Assembly (NCBI RefSeq): GCF_022815645.1
Contig: NZ_JALGRO010000017.1
Span: forward strand, 1 to 64,000
Length of the DNA stretch: 64,000 nucleotides
Direction: 5' to 3'
Source of the DNA: Curtobacterium sp. VKM Ac-2922
GTDB lineage: Bacteria > Actinomycetota > Actinomycetes > Actinomycetales > Microbacteriaceae
The position numbers were made by a program, and so were the translations under genes. Below the pieces are notes generated by a model that was not told the origin of the DNA, searched no databases, and saw only the letters and a list, made by a program, of their open reading frames with translations. Positions 34,912 to 44,013 of this stretch are shown here, in pieces (the stretch's first letter is position 1; every line of letters starts with the position of its first letter).

Positions 34912-37077
34912 GTGCCCCGCTTCCTCCGCATCGTGCTCCCCGCGCTCGTCATCGTGGTCTGGCTCGGCGTCGCCTCGGTCAGCGGCCCGTTCTTCGGCAA
35001 GATCTCCGAGGTCTCGACCAACGACCAGACCTCGTTCCTGCCCGCGTCCGCCGACGCGACGAAGGTGCAGCAGCAGTCCGCAGCGTTCCGCGACGAGACC
35101 GGCGCCCCGGCCGTCGTCGTGCTCGAGCGTGACGGTGGTCTGCGGTCGTCCGACACCGCCGCGGCATCGGACCTGGCCCAGCAGCTGGGGGACCGGTCCG
35201 ACGTCGCGTCCGTCAGCCCGCCGATCCCGAGCCAGGACGGCGACGCGGTCGAGATCGTGGCGACACTGACGAAGGCCGCGGAGACCGGCGACGCCGTCGC
35301 CGCCATCCGGAGCGACGTCGACCGAGCGCTGCCGTCCGGGGTGCAGGGCTTCGTGACGGGGCCGGCCGGCTTCACCGCCGACCTGACCGCGGCGTTCGCG
35401 GGCATCGACGGAATCCTGCTCGGGGTGGCACTGCTCGCGGTGCTGGTGATCCTGGTGGTCGTCTACCGGTCGCCGCTGCTGCCGTTCCTGGTCCTGGGCA
35501 CCGCGACGTTCGCCCTGACGGCATCGATCCTGGTCGTCTACGCCCTGGCGAAGGCGGGCATCGTCACCGTCAACGGGCAGGTGCAGGGCATCCTGTCGAT
35601 CCTGGTGATCGGCGCCGCGACGGACTACGCCCTGCTGTACGTCTCGCGCTACCGCGAGGCGCTGCGGGACCAACGCACCGGGTGGGACGCCACGAAGGCG
35701 GCACTGCGCGGCAGCCTCGAACCGATCCTGGCCTCCGGCGGCACCGTCATCGTGGGCGTGCTCTGCCTGCTGCTGTCGGACCTCAACTCGAACAAGGCGC
35801 TCGGGCCCGTCGCGGCGATCGGCATCGCGTTCAGCGTGCTCGCCGCCCTGACGCTGCTGCCCGCGCTGCTGCTGGCCTTCCGACGCGCCGCGTTCTGGCC
35901 GCTCCGACCGACGTACGGCAGCGCCCACAAGGCCGTGACCGGGCCGGACGCCCGCGGGGTCTGGGCACGGGTCGGTCGGCTGGTGGCCCGACGGTCGCGC
36001 GTGGTCTGGATCGTCTGCACGGTCGGTCTGCTGGCGATGGGGACCGGGTTGCTCGGGCTCCGGGCCGACGGCGTGCCGCAGAGCGACCTGGTGATCGGGC
36101 AGTCCCAGGCCCGCGACGGCCAGACCGTGCTCGCCGACCACTTCCCGGGGGGATCGGGCAGTCCCGCCCAGGTGATCGGTGACGCCGACCGCCTCGACCG
36201 GCTCGTCGCGGCCATCGAGCGCACCGACGGCATCGACGGGGTGGCCGCGGTGTCGAAGCAGTCACAGACCGGCACCGTGCCGGTCGGCAAGGACGCCGAC
36301 GCGACACAGGGCCGCACCGGGCAGCCCGGCGCGACGCAGTCCGCCACCGGGCAGGCGGCCGAGCCGACCGTGGTCGACGGTCGTGTGCTGCTGCAGGCCA
36401 CCCTGACCGACACCGCCGACTCCGACGCCGCCGAGCAGACCGTCCGCGACCTGCGGGTCGCCGTCGAGCGCGCCGACCCGGGGGCGATCGTCGGCGGGGT
36501 CACCGCGACGGCGGTCGACACGAACGACACCGGCATCCGCGACCGCACGCTCATCATCCCCGTCGTGCTGGTCGTGATCCTGCTCATCCTGATGCTGTTG
36601 CTGCGCAGCATCGTCGCGCCCCTGGTGCTGATCGGCAGCGTGATCGTGTCCTTCGCGGCGGCCCTCGGTGTCGGTGCGCTCGTGTTCGACCACGTGTTCC
36701 ACTTCCCCGGAGCCGACCCGTCCGTCCCGCTGTTCTCGTTCGTGTTCCTGGTGGCGCTCGGCGTGGACTACAACATCTTCCTGATGACCCGGGTGCGCGA
36801 GGAGACGATCCGCTCGGGGCCGCACGAGGGGGTGCTGCGCGGGCTGGGCGTCACCGGCGGCGTGATCACCTCGGCCGGCGTCGTCCTCGCCGCCACCTTC
36901 GCCGCGCTCGGCGTCATCCCGATCCTGTTCCTGGTGCAGATCGCCTTCGTCGTGGCGTTCGGGGTGCTCCTCGACACGATCGTCGTGCGCTCGCTGCTGG
37001 TGCCCGCGCTGGTGTACGACCTGGGCCACCGTGCGTGGTGGCCGTCGCGCCTGTCGCGCAAGCACGCTGACATGTGA
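34912..37077 (+). CDS. MMPL/RND-family membrane transporter
   Basis: 721 residues in two repeats, each with a large extracytoplasmic loop and a bundle of about six helices. The proton-relay Asp-Tyr pairs GAATDYALLYVSR and LGVDYNIFLMTR are visible in the two halves. Relatives include mycobacterial MmpL lipid exporters and actinorhodin-type exporters, so it probably exports a lipid or antibiotic. The GTG at 34912 is preceded by TACGCT at 7 nt (leaderless). The divergent MarR gene is the likely regulator. Confidence 0.92.
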   Translation: MPRFLRIVLPALVIVVWLGVASVSGPFFGKISEVSTNDQTSFLPASADATKVQQQSAAFRDETGAPAVVVLERDGGLRSSDTAAASDLAQQLGDRSDVASVSPPIPSQDGDAVEIVATLTKAAETGDAVAAIRSDVDRALPSGVQGFVTGPAGFTADLTAAFAGIDGILLGVALLAVLVILVVVYRSPLLPFLVLGTATFALTASILVVYALAKAGIVTVNGQVQGILSILVIGAATDYALLYVSRYREALRDQRTGWDATKAALRGSLEPILASGGTVIVGVLCLLLSDLNSNKALGPVAAIGIAFSVLAALTLLPALLLAFRRAAFWPLRPTYGSAHKAVTGPDARGVWARVGRLVARRSRVVWIVCTVGLLAMGTGLLGLRADGVPQSDLVIGQSQARDGQTVLADHFPGGSGSPAQVIGDADRLDRLVAAIERTDGIDGVAAVSKQSQTGTVPVGKDADATQGRTGQPGATQSATGQAAEPTVVDGRVLLQATLTDTADSDAAEQTVRDLRVAVERADPGAIVGGVTATAVDTNDTGIRDRTLIIPVVLVVILLILMLLLRSIVAPLVLIGSVIVSFAAALGVGALVFDHVFHFPGADPSVPLFSFVFLVALGVDYNIFLMTRVREETIRSGPHEGVLRGLGVTGGVITSAGVVLAATFAALGVIPILFLVQIAFVVAFGVLLDTIVVRSLLVPALVYDLGHRAWWPSRLSRKHADM

Positions 37078-37089
37078 CACGCTGGGCCC

Positions 37090-37740
37090 ATGCCAGTCCC
37101 CTCGACGCAGCCCGCCGCAGAGCGGAAGCTCCTCCGTGACACCGTGCAGGACAAGATCCGCGACGCGATCATGGACGGCACCCTCGAACCGGGCGAGCGC
37201 CTGAACGACGACGACCTGATCGCCTGGCTCGGCGTCTCGCGCACCCCCATCCGCGAAGCACTGGCCGAACTGGCCCGTGCGGGTCTCATCGAGATGGCGC
37301 CGAACCGCTACACCCGGGTCGCCGCACCGTCGAAGGACGAACTGCTCGACGCCTACCGCACCCTCGGCGTCATCTACGGCGGTGTGGTCCGACTGGCCGT
37401 GCCCCGGCTGAAGGACGGCGAACGCAAGAGGATCGTCGCGATGATCGACCGCAGCCTGGCGAGCCTGGACAAGGACGAACAGGCGAAGGTCGCCCACGAC
37501 GGCGCCGACCTGTACTCGATGTGGGCCGGGTCGTGCGGCAACCCGTCGCTCGAACAGCTCTGCCGCTCGACGACCGACGGGCTGGCGTTCAAGCTGCGCG
37601 TGCCCGAGCTCGCCGAGCTGATCCCCGCCGACGTCGTGCGCCCCGAGCTGCAGAAGCTGCGCGACGCGGTCGTCGCGAAGGACCCGATCGCGGCGGAGCT
37701 CGCGATGGAGGCCGTGCACCTGCTGCCGACGCGCGGCTGA
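37090..37740 (+). CDS. GntR-family regulator with FCD domain
   Basis: 216 residues. N-terminal winged helix (DKIRDAIMDGTLEPGERLNDDDLIAWLGVSRTPIREALAEL, cut by the canonical RTPIREAL recognition helix), then an alpha-helical FCD-like ligand domain whose usual metal histidines are not all obvious. CACGCT lies 6 nt before the ATG. It follows the MMPL gene by 12 bp and may or may not control it; no palindromic site was recognised. Ligand unknown. Confidence 0.88.
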   Translation: MPVPSTQPAAERKLLRDTVQDKIRDAIMDGTLEPGERLNDDDLIAWLGVSRTPIREALAELARAGLIEMAPNRYTRVAAPSKDELLDAYRTLGVIYGGVVRLAVPRLKDGERKRIVAMIDRSLASLDKDEQAKVAHDGADLYSMWAGSCGNPSLEQLCRSTTDGLAFKLRVPELAELIPADVVRPELQKLRDAVVAKDPIAAELAMEAVHLLPTRG

Positions 37741-37770
37741 CACCGGACGCTCGCGCGGCGACCAGCCGAC

Positions 37771-37812
37771 GGACAGGAGGCGCGGGGCGGGCCCGCACCG
37801 GGCCTCCAGTCC
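37771..37812. terminator. GGAGGC-type terminator hairpin
   Basis: GGACAGGAGGC pairs with GGCCTCCAGTCC, with an inner GC-rich stem and a few mismatches, 31 nt after the GntR stop and before the LCP gene. Confidence 0.7.
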
Positions 37813-37881
37813 GGGGGTGGTCCGGACCGGTTCTCGGGTCCGTCCCATGCTCATCCCGCGGTCTGCGGTTATCGTGCTGCA

Positions 37882-39390
37882 GTGAGCACGCAGCCTGAAG
37901 AGACGACCGAGCGCCGCCGACGCGGCACCGTGCCGCCCCGGCACGGCCGGCAGAAGCGCGGGATCGGCGTGGTGATCCCCGCCATCGCGGGCGTGCTGAC
38001 GATGGGGCTGCTGCTGAGCGGCGGGTACGCGGCCTTCGCCTACAACCGACTGGCATCGAGCGTCACCAAGGTCGACGCGATCACCGGTTCGACGACGAAG
38101 CAGGACGACGTCGACGGCAAGGCCATGAACATCCTGCTGGTCGGCGACGACCACCGGCCGGACAACGCGACGCCCGAGCAGCTCGCCGAACTGAGCACCG
38201 AGTCCGACGGCGGCGCGACCAACACCGACACGATGATCGTGTTGCACATCTCGGCCGACGGCAAGGACGCGACGATGATCTCGTTCCCCCGCGACTCGTA
38301 CGTGTCGATCCCCGGTGTCGGCAAGGGCAAGCTCAACAGCGCCTTCTACTACGGCACGTTGAACAACGGCGGGGCTGCAGGCGGAGCGCAGCTGCTCATC
38401 AAGACGATCGAGGGCCTGAGCGGGCTGTCGATCGACCACTACGTCCGGGTCTCCCTGCTCGGCTTCTACGAGATCGTCAAGCAGCTCGGCCCGGTCAGCG
38501 TGTGCCTGAAGGAACCGGCGAAGGACGAGTACTCCGGGGTCGACCTGCCCGCCGGCGACTCCCAGCTCGACGCCAAGCAGGCGCTGTCCTTCGTGCGGCA
38601 ACGGCACGGCCTGCCGAACGGCGACCTGGACCGGCAGGTCCGCCAGCAGTACTTCCTGTCGCAAGAGGCGCGCAAGATCCTGTCCGCCGGCACGCTGCTC
38701 AACCCGGTCAAGGCCACGAACGTCATCGACGCGATCGGTGGGTCGATCGAGACGGACCAGGGTCTCGACATGCTCTCGCTCGCCACGCAGCTGCGGAACC
38801 TGCGGCCCGCGGCGATCAAGTCCGCGACGATCCCGATCCTCGGCACCCCGACCATCTCCGTCGGCGGGTCCGCGCTGTCGATCGTCGAGGTCGACACCGC
38901 GGGCATGCCGGCCTTCGTGCAGGGGCTGGTCGGACAACCCGAGGCCTACACGACGGCGACCGCCGCGGACCCGGCGTCGGTCTCGGTCACGGTGCTCAAC
39001 GGCAGCGGCGTCACGGGTGCGGCCGGTGCGGCGGGGACGACGCTGGCGGGCCGCGGCTTCCAGGTCGGCGCTCCGGGATCGTCCGACACCACCGCGACGA
39101 CGATGGTGCAGTACCCCGCCGGGTCCGAGGCGCAGGCCAAGGCCGTCGCCGACGCCGTGCCCGGCGCTGTGGCGGTGCAGACGGCCAGCGTGACGGGTGT
39201 CACGCTGGTGCTCGGGACCGACGGCAAGACCGCCGTGGCCGCCCCGGCTGCCCCGGCGGCACCCGCAACGGGCTCCGCCGATGCCGGGTCGTCCGACGGT
39301 GGCTCGTCCGCGGCGTCGCCCTCGGACGAGCCGAGCCCGACGTCGACCGCGGTGCACGCGTACGGTCAAGCGGACTCCTGCATCTACTGA
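37882..39390 (+). CDS. LCP family ligase with LytR_C domain
   Basis: 502 residues. Arg-rich cytoplasmic start, transmembrane helix (about 33-53), extracellular LCP catalytic domain with NILLVGDD, TDTMIVLHI and ISFPRDSYVSIPG, then a C-terminal LytR_C domain (VTVLNGSGVTGAAG) and a Ser/Pro/Asp-rich tail. It probably attaches teichoic-acid-like or other glycopolymers to peptidoglycan. The GTG at 37882 has TATCGT 6 nt upstream (leaderless). Second LCP paralogue in this neighbourhood. Confidence 0.93.
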   Translation: MSTQPEETTERRRRGTVPPRHGRQKRGIGVVIPAIAGVLTMGLLLSGGYAAFAYNRLASSVTKVDAITGSTTKQDDVDGKAMNILLVGDDHRPDNATPEQLAELSTESDGGATNTDTMIVLHISADGKDATMISFPRDSYVSIPGVGKGKLNSAFYYGTLNNGGAAGGAQLLIKTIEGLSGLSIDHYVRVSLLGFYEIVKQLGPVSVCLKEPAKDEYSGVDLPAGDSQLDAKQALSFVRQRHGLPNGDLDRQVRQQYFLSQEARKILSAGTLLNPVKATNVIDAIGGSIETDQGLDMLSLATQLRNLRPAAIKSATIPILGTPTISVGGSALSIVEVDTAGMPAFVQGLVGQPEAYTTATAADPASVSVTVLNGSGVTGAAGAAGTTLAGRGFQVGAPGSSDTTATTMVQYPAGSEAQAKAVADAVPGAVAVQTASVTGVTLVLGTDGKTAVAAPAAPAAPATGSADAGSSDGGSSAASPSDEPSPTSTAVHAYGQADSCIY

Positions 39391-39400
39391 CCCCGACTTG

Positions 39401-39435
39401 CACCACCGCCGGAAGAATGTCACATTCTGGTGGTG
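39401..39435 (+). promoter_or_regulatory. Nested inverted repeat over the sigma-factor start
   Basis: AGAATGTcACATTCT (39414-39428) is a perfect palindrome with a 1-nt centre. CACCACC (39401-39407) and GGTGGTG (39429-39435) form outer arms. It overlaps the CACATT box (39421-39426) and both candidate GTG starts of the ECF sigma-factor gene. It could be an operator, or an RNA hairpin hiding the start. Confidence 0.6.
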
Positions 39436-40011
39436 ACGATCGACCGGCCAGCACTCCGCGCCGAGGAGTGCGCACTCCTGGCGGCGGTCGGTCACGGCGA
39501 CCGGGCGGCGTTCACCCGCGTGCACGAGCGGTACCGCCCGCTCGTGCAGCACTGGGTCCGCCAGTACCTCGCCGACGCGTGCGTGGCGGACGAGGTCGTG
39601 CAGGACGTGTTCTTCGAGCTGTGGACGATCGCCGACCGGTTCGACCCGGAGCAGTCGGCCGTCGCGTGGATCCGGACGATCGCCCAGCGCCGCGCGATCG
39701 ACCGCCTGCGGAAGGCACGTGCGGACCGGGACCGCGACCTGCGGATCGGGGCGCGTGACCTGGAGCTCGTCGACCACGCCCACGTCGAGCGCGCGGAGTC
39801 GGTGCTCGACCGTCGGGACCTGTACCGCGCGGTGCGCGCACTGCCCGATCGGCAACGGGACGCCGTCGTCCTGCGGTACCTGGTCGGGATGAGCGGCCCC
39901 GAGACGGGGGAGCGGCTCGGTGTCTCCACCGCCACCGCGAAGTCCCGGGCGCGGGACGGCATCCTGGCGTTGCGCCGGGTCATGACGACCGCGTCCGGGA
40001 CATGCCCGTAG
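39433..40011 (+). CDS. ECF-type RNA polymerase sigma factor
   Basis: 192 residues. Region 2 (FTRVHERYRPLVQHWVRQY through DVFFELWTIA and AWIRTIAQRRAIDRLRK) and region 4 (LPDRQRDAVVLRYLVGMSGPETGERLGVSTATAKSRARDG, shown here in part by its VSTATAKSRARDG helix) are complete. It resembles the SigK group, but no anti-sigma gene adjoins. The second of two tandem GTGs is chosen because CACATT lies exactly 6 nt before it; 39430 is the alternative. Its TAG stop is part of the -10 box of the next gene. Confidence 0.9.
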   Translation: MTIDRPALRAEECALLAAVGHGDRAAFTRVHERYRPLVQHWVRQYLADACVADEVVQDVFFELWTIADRFDPEQSAVAWIRTIAQRRAIDRLRKARADRDRDLRIGARDLELVDHAHVERAESVLDRRDLYRAVRALPDRQRDAVVLRYLVGMSGPETGERLGVSTATAKSRARDGILALRRVMTTASGTCP

Positions 40012-40014
40012 GTT
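40009..40014 (+). promoter_or_regulatory. -10 box TAGGTT overlapping the sigma-factor stop
   Basis: The TAG stop of the sigma-factor gene forms the first half of TAGGTT, 6 nt before the GTG of the hydrolase gene. The downstream gene can thus be transcribed alone, as a leaderless mRNA. Confidence 0.6.
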
Positions 40015-40020
40015 CGACAC

Positions 40021-40803
40021 GTGAGCACCTCCGCGCAGCCGATCACCCTCGTGACCTACAACATCAAGAACCCGGACCCGGCCCACGACTGGCCGGCGCG
40101 GCTGCCCGTCCTGCTCGACGTCGTCCGCCGGCACGATCCCGACGTGCTCTGCGTGCAGGAGGCCTTCGACCACCAGATGGACGACCTGCGCCAGGGGCTG
40201 CCCGGGTACGGCGACGTCGGCCAGGGACGTGAGGGTGGCACAGCGGGCGAGCACGCCGCCGTGTTCTTCCGGACCGCACGGCTCCGCCCGGTCGACGAGG
40301 GCTCCTTCTGGCTGTCGGACACCCCCGACGAGCCGGTGTCGAACACCTGGGGCAGCGTCTTCCCGCGCATCGCGAACCACGCCCGGTTCCTCGACCTGCA
40401 GGGCGACGACTTCACGCTCGTGACGACGCACTTCGACCACGAGGACACCGCGCACGGTGACGACGTCCGTGCACGGAGCGCAGCGTTGATCGTCGAGCGG
40501 TTCGCGGGCGTCGACGGACCAGTCGTGTTCGCGGGCGACTGCAACGAGCCGGCCGGTGCCGGTGCGGCGTCGCGGGTGTTCGCCGAGGGCGGGTTCACCG
40601 ACGCGTGGGTCGTCGCCGGTGATCCCGAGGACCGGACGGCGACGTTCAACGACTGGGAGCCGCCGGTCAGTTCCGGCGAGCGGATCGACTGGGTCCTGAC
40701 CAGGGGCGTGACCGCGGTCGAGCGGGTCGTGATCGACCACGACGGGCCGGAGACCTGGTTCGCCAGCGACCACTTCCCGGTGGTGGCGCGCCTGCGGATC
40801 TGA
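40021..40803 (+). CDS. Endonuclease/exonuclease/phosphatase family hydrolase
   Basis: 260 residues of the EEP (DNase I-like) fold. TYNIKNP, the metal-binding Glu in CVQEAF, the Asp-Asn pair in GDCNEPAG and the catalytic SDHFPVVARL are all present. There is no signal peptide, so it acts in the cytosol on a nucleic acid or phosphoester of unknown nature. GTG start with TAGGTT 6 nt upstream. It follows the sigma gene by 9 bp. Confidence 0.9.
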   Translation: MSTSAQPITLVTYNIKNPDPAHDWPARLPVLLDVVRRHDPDVLCVQEAFDHQMDDLRQGLPGYGDVGQGREGGTAGEHAAVFFRTARLRPVDEGSFWLSDTPDEPVSNTWGSVFPRIANHARFLDLQGDDFTLVTTHFDHEDTAHGDDVRARSAALIVERFAGVDGPVVFAGDCNEPAGAGAASRVFAEGGFTDAWVVAGDPEDRTATFNDWEPPVSSGERIDWVLTRGVTAVERVVIDHDGPETWFASDHFPVVARLRI

Positions 40804-40810
40804 GTCGGCG

Positions 40811-41524
40811 TCAGCAGCCGTGGTCGGCGTTGACGGGCAACGGCGACCCGATCACGGTGACGGTGGTGTCGTCCGTCAGCGCCGAGACGCCGTTCGTGCC
40901 GGCGCCCGCGCGGTCCGACGGCCACCCCTCGGCGAGCAGGACCTGCCAGGCCGTGGCGTCGCCGGACCCGAGGGACTCGCGGTCGCGCTGCCGTGCGTCG
41001 TCGATCAGGTCGTGCACGTCGTCGCCGACCTGCACGTCATCGGGTCCGCTCAGCTCGACGAGCCCGCCGGTGCGCGCGCGGACCTCGGAGCGGAGGATGC
41101 GGACCTCGAGCGCGTTGCCGAGGTCGGAGGGGCTGGTGAGTGCAGCCACGCGGAACCCGCCGCCCCACGTGTACGTGACACCGGCGGGGAAGCACCGGCC
41201 GCCGTCACCCTCGGCGGTCTGGGTGCGCGACGGCGTGCCGAACAGTCGGTCGAGCAGCGCGACGGTCTCGTCCGCGTTGCGCATCGACGCGACGGCGACG
41301 GTCCGGTCGCCGCGGCGCAGGGTCATCGACTCGGCATCGAGCTCGAGGCCGTCGACACGTCGGAGCTTGGCGTTCGACACGTGCGCGGCGTCGGGCCCGG
41401 GGGTGACCTCGGCGGCGACGGCCCGGTCGTCGAGCGCGTGCCCGTGCGACAGGTCGGCGGTCGTCGCACCGGCCACGATGGCGAGTGCGGCAGCGCCGAG
41501 CGCGATGCAGGTCCGAGCGGTCAC
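40811..41524 (-). CDS. Secreted protein of unknown function
   Basis: 237 residues. An N-terminal hydrophobic stretch (CIALGAAALAIVAGATTA) acts as signal peptide or anchor. The exported part is hydrophilic, with two cysteines (one in GGRCFPAG, one at the C-terminal HGC), and shows no domain I recognise. GTG start with TACGGT (complement of 41531-41536) 6 nt upstream, so it has a leaderless promoter. It converges on the EEP hydrolase gene with 7 bp between stops. Confidence 0.75.
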   Translation of the reverse strand: MTARTCIALGAAALAIVAGATTADLSHGHALDDRAVAAEVTPGPDAAHVSNAKLRRVDGLELDAESMTLRRGDRTVAVASMRNADETVALLDRLFGTPSRTQTAEGDGGRCFPAGVTYTWGGGFRVAALTSPSDLGNALEVRILRSEVRARTGGLVELSGPDDVQVGDDVHDLIDDARQRDRESLGSGDATAWQVLLAEGWPSDRAGAGTNGVSALTDDTTVTVIGSPLPVNADHGC

Positions 41525-41660
41525 CGTCCGACCGTACGACCACGGGTCCTGCTCGGCGACGGGTGTTACCGAATCGGGTCCGCGCCGTCACCGGACCGTG
41601 ATGTTCGCCACGGGCTGTCCGGAGCCGCGCGACGGACCGGCCCCGGGCCTCCTGAACGGG

Positions 41661-41692
41661 GCGGCCGGGCGGCCGGGCGGCCGGGCGGCCGG
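41661..41692. repeat. Octanucleotide tandem repeat (GCGGCCGG)4
   Basis: Four perfect copies of GCGGCCGG in the gap between the divergent secreted-protein gene and the SDR gene, about 60 bp upstream of the SDR start. Comparable 8-bp arrays lie at 50170 and 62952. Confidence 0.9.
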
Positions 41693-41753
41693 GCGCGAGC
41701 GGGGGACACCCGCCTGACGGGACGGAGAGGCCCCGCTGCGTAGCGTCGTGGCC

Positions 41754-42665
41754 ATGACGGACCAGCAGCTCGACCAGTACGCAATGCAGGACCCGACCAC
41801 GATGTACGCCGACAAGCAGCCGGACGAGCAGTACCTCCCCGGCGCCGGGACCGACGAGGAGATGGCGAAGAACGTGCCGGCCGACCACGGCGAGGACACC
41901 TACCGCGGCGCCGGTCGTCTGGAGGGCCGGAAGGCGCTCGTGACCGGCGGCGACTCCGGGATCGGTGCTGCGGTCGCGATCGCCTACGCCCGCGAGGGTG
42001 CCGACGTCGCGATCGGCTACCTGCCCGAGGAGCAGGAGGACGCCGACCGCATCGTCGGGCTGATCGAGGCTGCCGGGCGCAAGGCCGTCGCGATCCCGGG
42101 CGACATCACCTCGCTTGCGTTCTGCGAGCAGCTCGTCGCGACCGCGGTGCAGGAACTCGGTGGACTGGACATCCTGGTGAACAACGCGGGCAAGCAGCAG
42201 AACGTCGAGTCGATCGTCGACATCTCGGACGAGGAGTTCGACGAGACCTTCACGACGAACGTGTACGCGACCTTCCGGATCACGAAGGCCGCGGTGCCGC
42301 ACCTGCAGCCCGGCTCGACGATCATCAACACGACGTCGATCCAGGCGTACGCGCCGTCGCCGCACCTGGTCCACTACGCGGCCACCAAGGCGACCGTGAA
42401 CAACCTGGCGAAGGGCCTGGCGGCGCAGCTCGCACCGAAGGGCATCCGCGTGAACGCCGTCGCACCCGGGCCGATCTGGACCCCGTTGCAGCCGGCCGGT
42501 GGTCAGCCGCCCGAGGCGCTGCCGTCCGCGGGCGAGCAGACCTACCTGGGCCGCTGGGGCCAGCCGGCCGAGCTCGCACCGGCCTACGTGTTCCTGGCGA
42601 GCGGCGAGTCGTCGTACGTCGTCGGGGAGACGCTGCACGTCGACGGTGGGATGCCGACGCCGTAG
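41754..42665 (+). CDS. Stress-type short-chain dehydrogenase (paralogue of 7903-8790)
   Basis: 303 residues. Same architecture as the SDR at 7903: a 50-residue charged N-terminal tail (YADKQPDEQYLPG), then TGGDSGIG (64-71), intact NNAG, and catalytic Ser195, Tyr208 and Lys212. The two proteins share long stretches such as GYLPEEQEDA/SYLPDEQEDA. Such SDRs are often part of the general stress response. The ATG at 41754 has TAGCGT 7 nt upstream; an in-frame GTG at 41748 would lie too close to that box. Confidence 0.92.
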   Translation: MTDQQLDQYAMQDPTTMYADKQPDEQYLPGAGTDEEMAKNVPADHGEDTYRGAGRLEGRKALVTGGDSGIGAAVAIAYAREGADVAIGYLPEEQEDADRIVGLIEAAGRKAVAIPGDITSLAFCEQLVATAVQELGGLDILVNNAGKQQNVESIVDISDEEFDETFTTNVYATFRITKAAVPHLQPGSTIINTTSIQAYAPSPHLVHYAATKATVNNLAKGLAAQLAPKGIRVNAVAPGPIWTPLQPAGGQPPEALPSAGEQTYLGRWGQPAELAPAYVFLASGESSYVVGETLHVDGGMPTP

Positions 42666-42685
42666 CGGTCCGGGTCCCCACTGGA

Positions 42686-42729
42686 CGGACGGGAGGCCCG
42701 GTGCCAGCTGGCACCGGGCCTCCCGTCCG
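42686..42729. terminator. Perfect 20-bp GGAGGC-type terminator hairpin
   Basis: CGGACGGGAGGCCCGGTGCC pairs without mismatch to the right arm, loop AGCT. It starts 21 nt after the SDR stop and serves two convergent genes. Best-preserved member of the family. Confidence 0.85.
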
Positions 42730-42752
42730 GTGTGTGGTGCCGACGTGGCGCG

Positions 42753-43073
42753 TCAGCCGACGCTGCAGCTCCGTGCCAGGCGCTCGAGGAGCTCGCGGGC
42801 CGACAGCGCCGCCGCCAGCTCGACCTCGACCGGGTTGATGCCGAACGCCCGCTCGAGGCGCCGCCGTTCGGCCTGGGCGGCCACCGGCACCTCGGGTCGC
42901 TGCGGCAGGACGGCGATCGCCTGCGCGGCCGCCTCGAACGCGCCCTGCGGCCGTCCGAGCTGCTGCCACATCGTCCGGACGTCGTGCGCGACCTGGTCGG
43001 GGTCGCCGCCGAACTCGAAGCCGGCGGACGCCATGGTCGCCAGGCCCTGGGCGGTGGGGTGGTCCGGGGTCAT
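42753..43073 (-). CDS. Small protein of unknown function
   Basis: 106 residues, helical, no membrane segment, no recognised domain. A WQQLGRPQGAF segment and a final LARSCSVG with a single cysteine stand out. The ATG at 43073 has GACGAT 6 nt upstream, matching the leaderless pattern. A GTG at 43118 with GGAGG upstream is the alternative and would add 15 residues. It is divergent from the TetR gene. Confidence 0.6.
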   Translation of the reverse strand: MTPDHPTAQGLATMASAGFEFGGDPDQVAHDVRTMWQQLGRPQGAFEAAAQAIAVLPQRPEVPVAAQAERRRLERAFGINPVEVELAAALSARELLERLARSCSVG

Positions 43074-43266
43074 GCCGGCATCGTCACACAGCCGACCGGG
43101 AACACGCCAGGTGCGCACGACCGTCCTGTCCTCCAGAATGCCGACCCCCGTACCGGGGATTCTGTTGCGCCCCGGAACACGTCAGGCTGAGGGATGCGGA
43201 CAGGACGTCCGCGATCGGACACGGGTCCCACTGAAGTCGACCCGCCGTCCCGGATCGACGGAGGGC

Positions 43267-43944
43267 ATGATGCTCGAGGACACCAGCGCGGACACCGCGG
43301 CAGCCGCCGCAGCGGCCGCGACCCTGCACCTGCGGATCACGATCGTCGGGGCCACCGTCGACCTGCTCCGGGACGTGCCGTTCCACGAGGCGCGGCCCGA
43401 CGCCGTCGCCGAGCGGCTCGACATCACGGTGCACGAACTGCAGCAGCACTTCCCGTCGTGGGACGGCCTGGTGCTCGCCGCGCTGGACCGGTGGAACGGC
43501 GCGCGGATGGACGAGGTCACGCGCGAGGTCGGCGACGGCAGCACCGTGCAGCTCCTGCGCGGGATCGTCGCCTCGAACGCCGAGGACCCGGCCCTGATGC
43601 GCCTGCTCGTCGCGCTGCTGTCGGTCGCGGGGAACCCCGCACACCCGATGTCGTCGTACCTGCGGTCCCGCTACCAGCTCTTCTTCGCGCAGATCAAGCG
43701 CGGGCTCGAACACGACGTCGCCGTCGGACGCGCGCCGCACACGATGGAACCCCGACGCGGCGCCGAGCAGCTCATTGCCCTGTACGAGGGCCTGCAGCTG
43801 CAGGCACTGCTGCGTGCCGACCTGGACCTGGTGCCGGCGTTCGACCGGGCCGTCGGCCGACTCGAGCGCGGGTGGATGGAGCGGTACCAGCCGCAGGCCG
43901 TCCGTCGGCTGTCGACGTGGTCCGACGACGGCTGGGACCTGTAG
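43267..43944 (+). CDS. TetR-family transcriptional regulator
   Basis: 225 residues. The N-terminal three-helix DNA-binding part ends in VAERLDITVHELQQHFPSWDGLVLAALDRW, with the HFPS segment corresponding to the usual YxxFxx of TetR proteins. The C-terminal helical domain includes a TetR_C-like GAEQLIALYEGLQLQALL stretch. GGAGG precedes tandem ATGs (43267, 43270). No obvious target palindrome was seen. It converges with the exporter gene at 44014. Confidence 0.85.
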   Translation: MMLEDTSADTAAAAAAAATLHLRITIVGATVDLLRDVPFHEARPDAVAERLDITVHELQQHFPSWDGLVLAALDRWNGARMDEVTREVGDGSTVQLLRGIVASNAEDPALMRLLVALLSVAGNPAHPMSSYLRSRYQLFFAQIKRGLEHDVAVGRAPHTMEPRRGAEQLIALYEGLQLQALLRADLDLVPAFDRAVGRLERGWMERYQPQAVRRLSTWSDDGWDL

Positions 43945-44013
43945 TCCGCCTGCGGCGCAGACGCGGGGCGCTCGCGTCGTCCGCCCGCTGCACACGGTGC
44001 GCGCCCGCACGGT

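Noticed and set aside
36262-40773. Very long minus-strand open frame (about 1500 codons) opposite the MMPL, GntR, LCP and sigma genes
   Set aside because: It has the Arg/Asp/His-rich composition of antisense frames in GC-rich DNA, no domains, and lies opposite five well-supported genes.
41748-41753. GTG at 41748 as start of the SDR gene
   Set aside because: It is only 1 nt after the TAGCGT box and adds two residues; ATG at 41754 has the standard 7-nt spacing.
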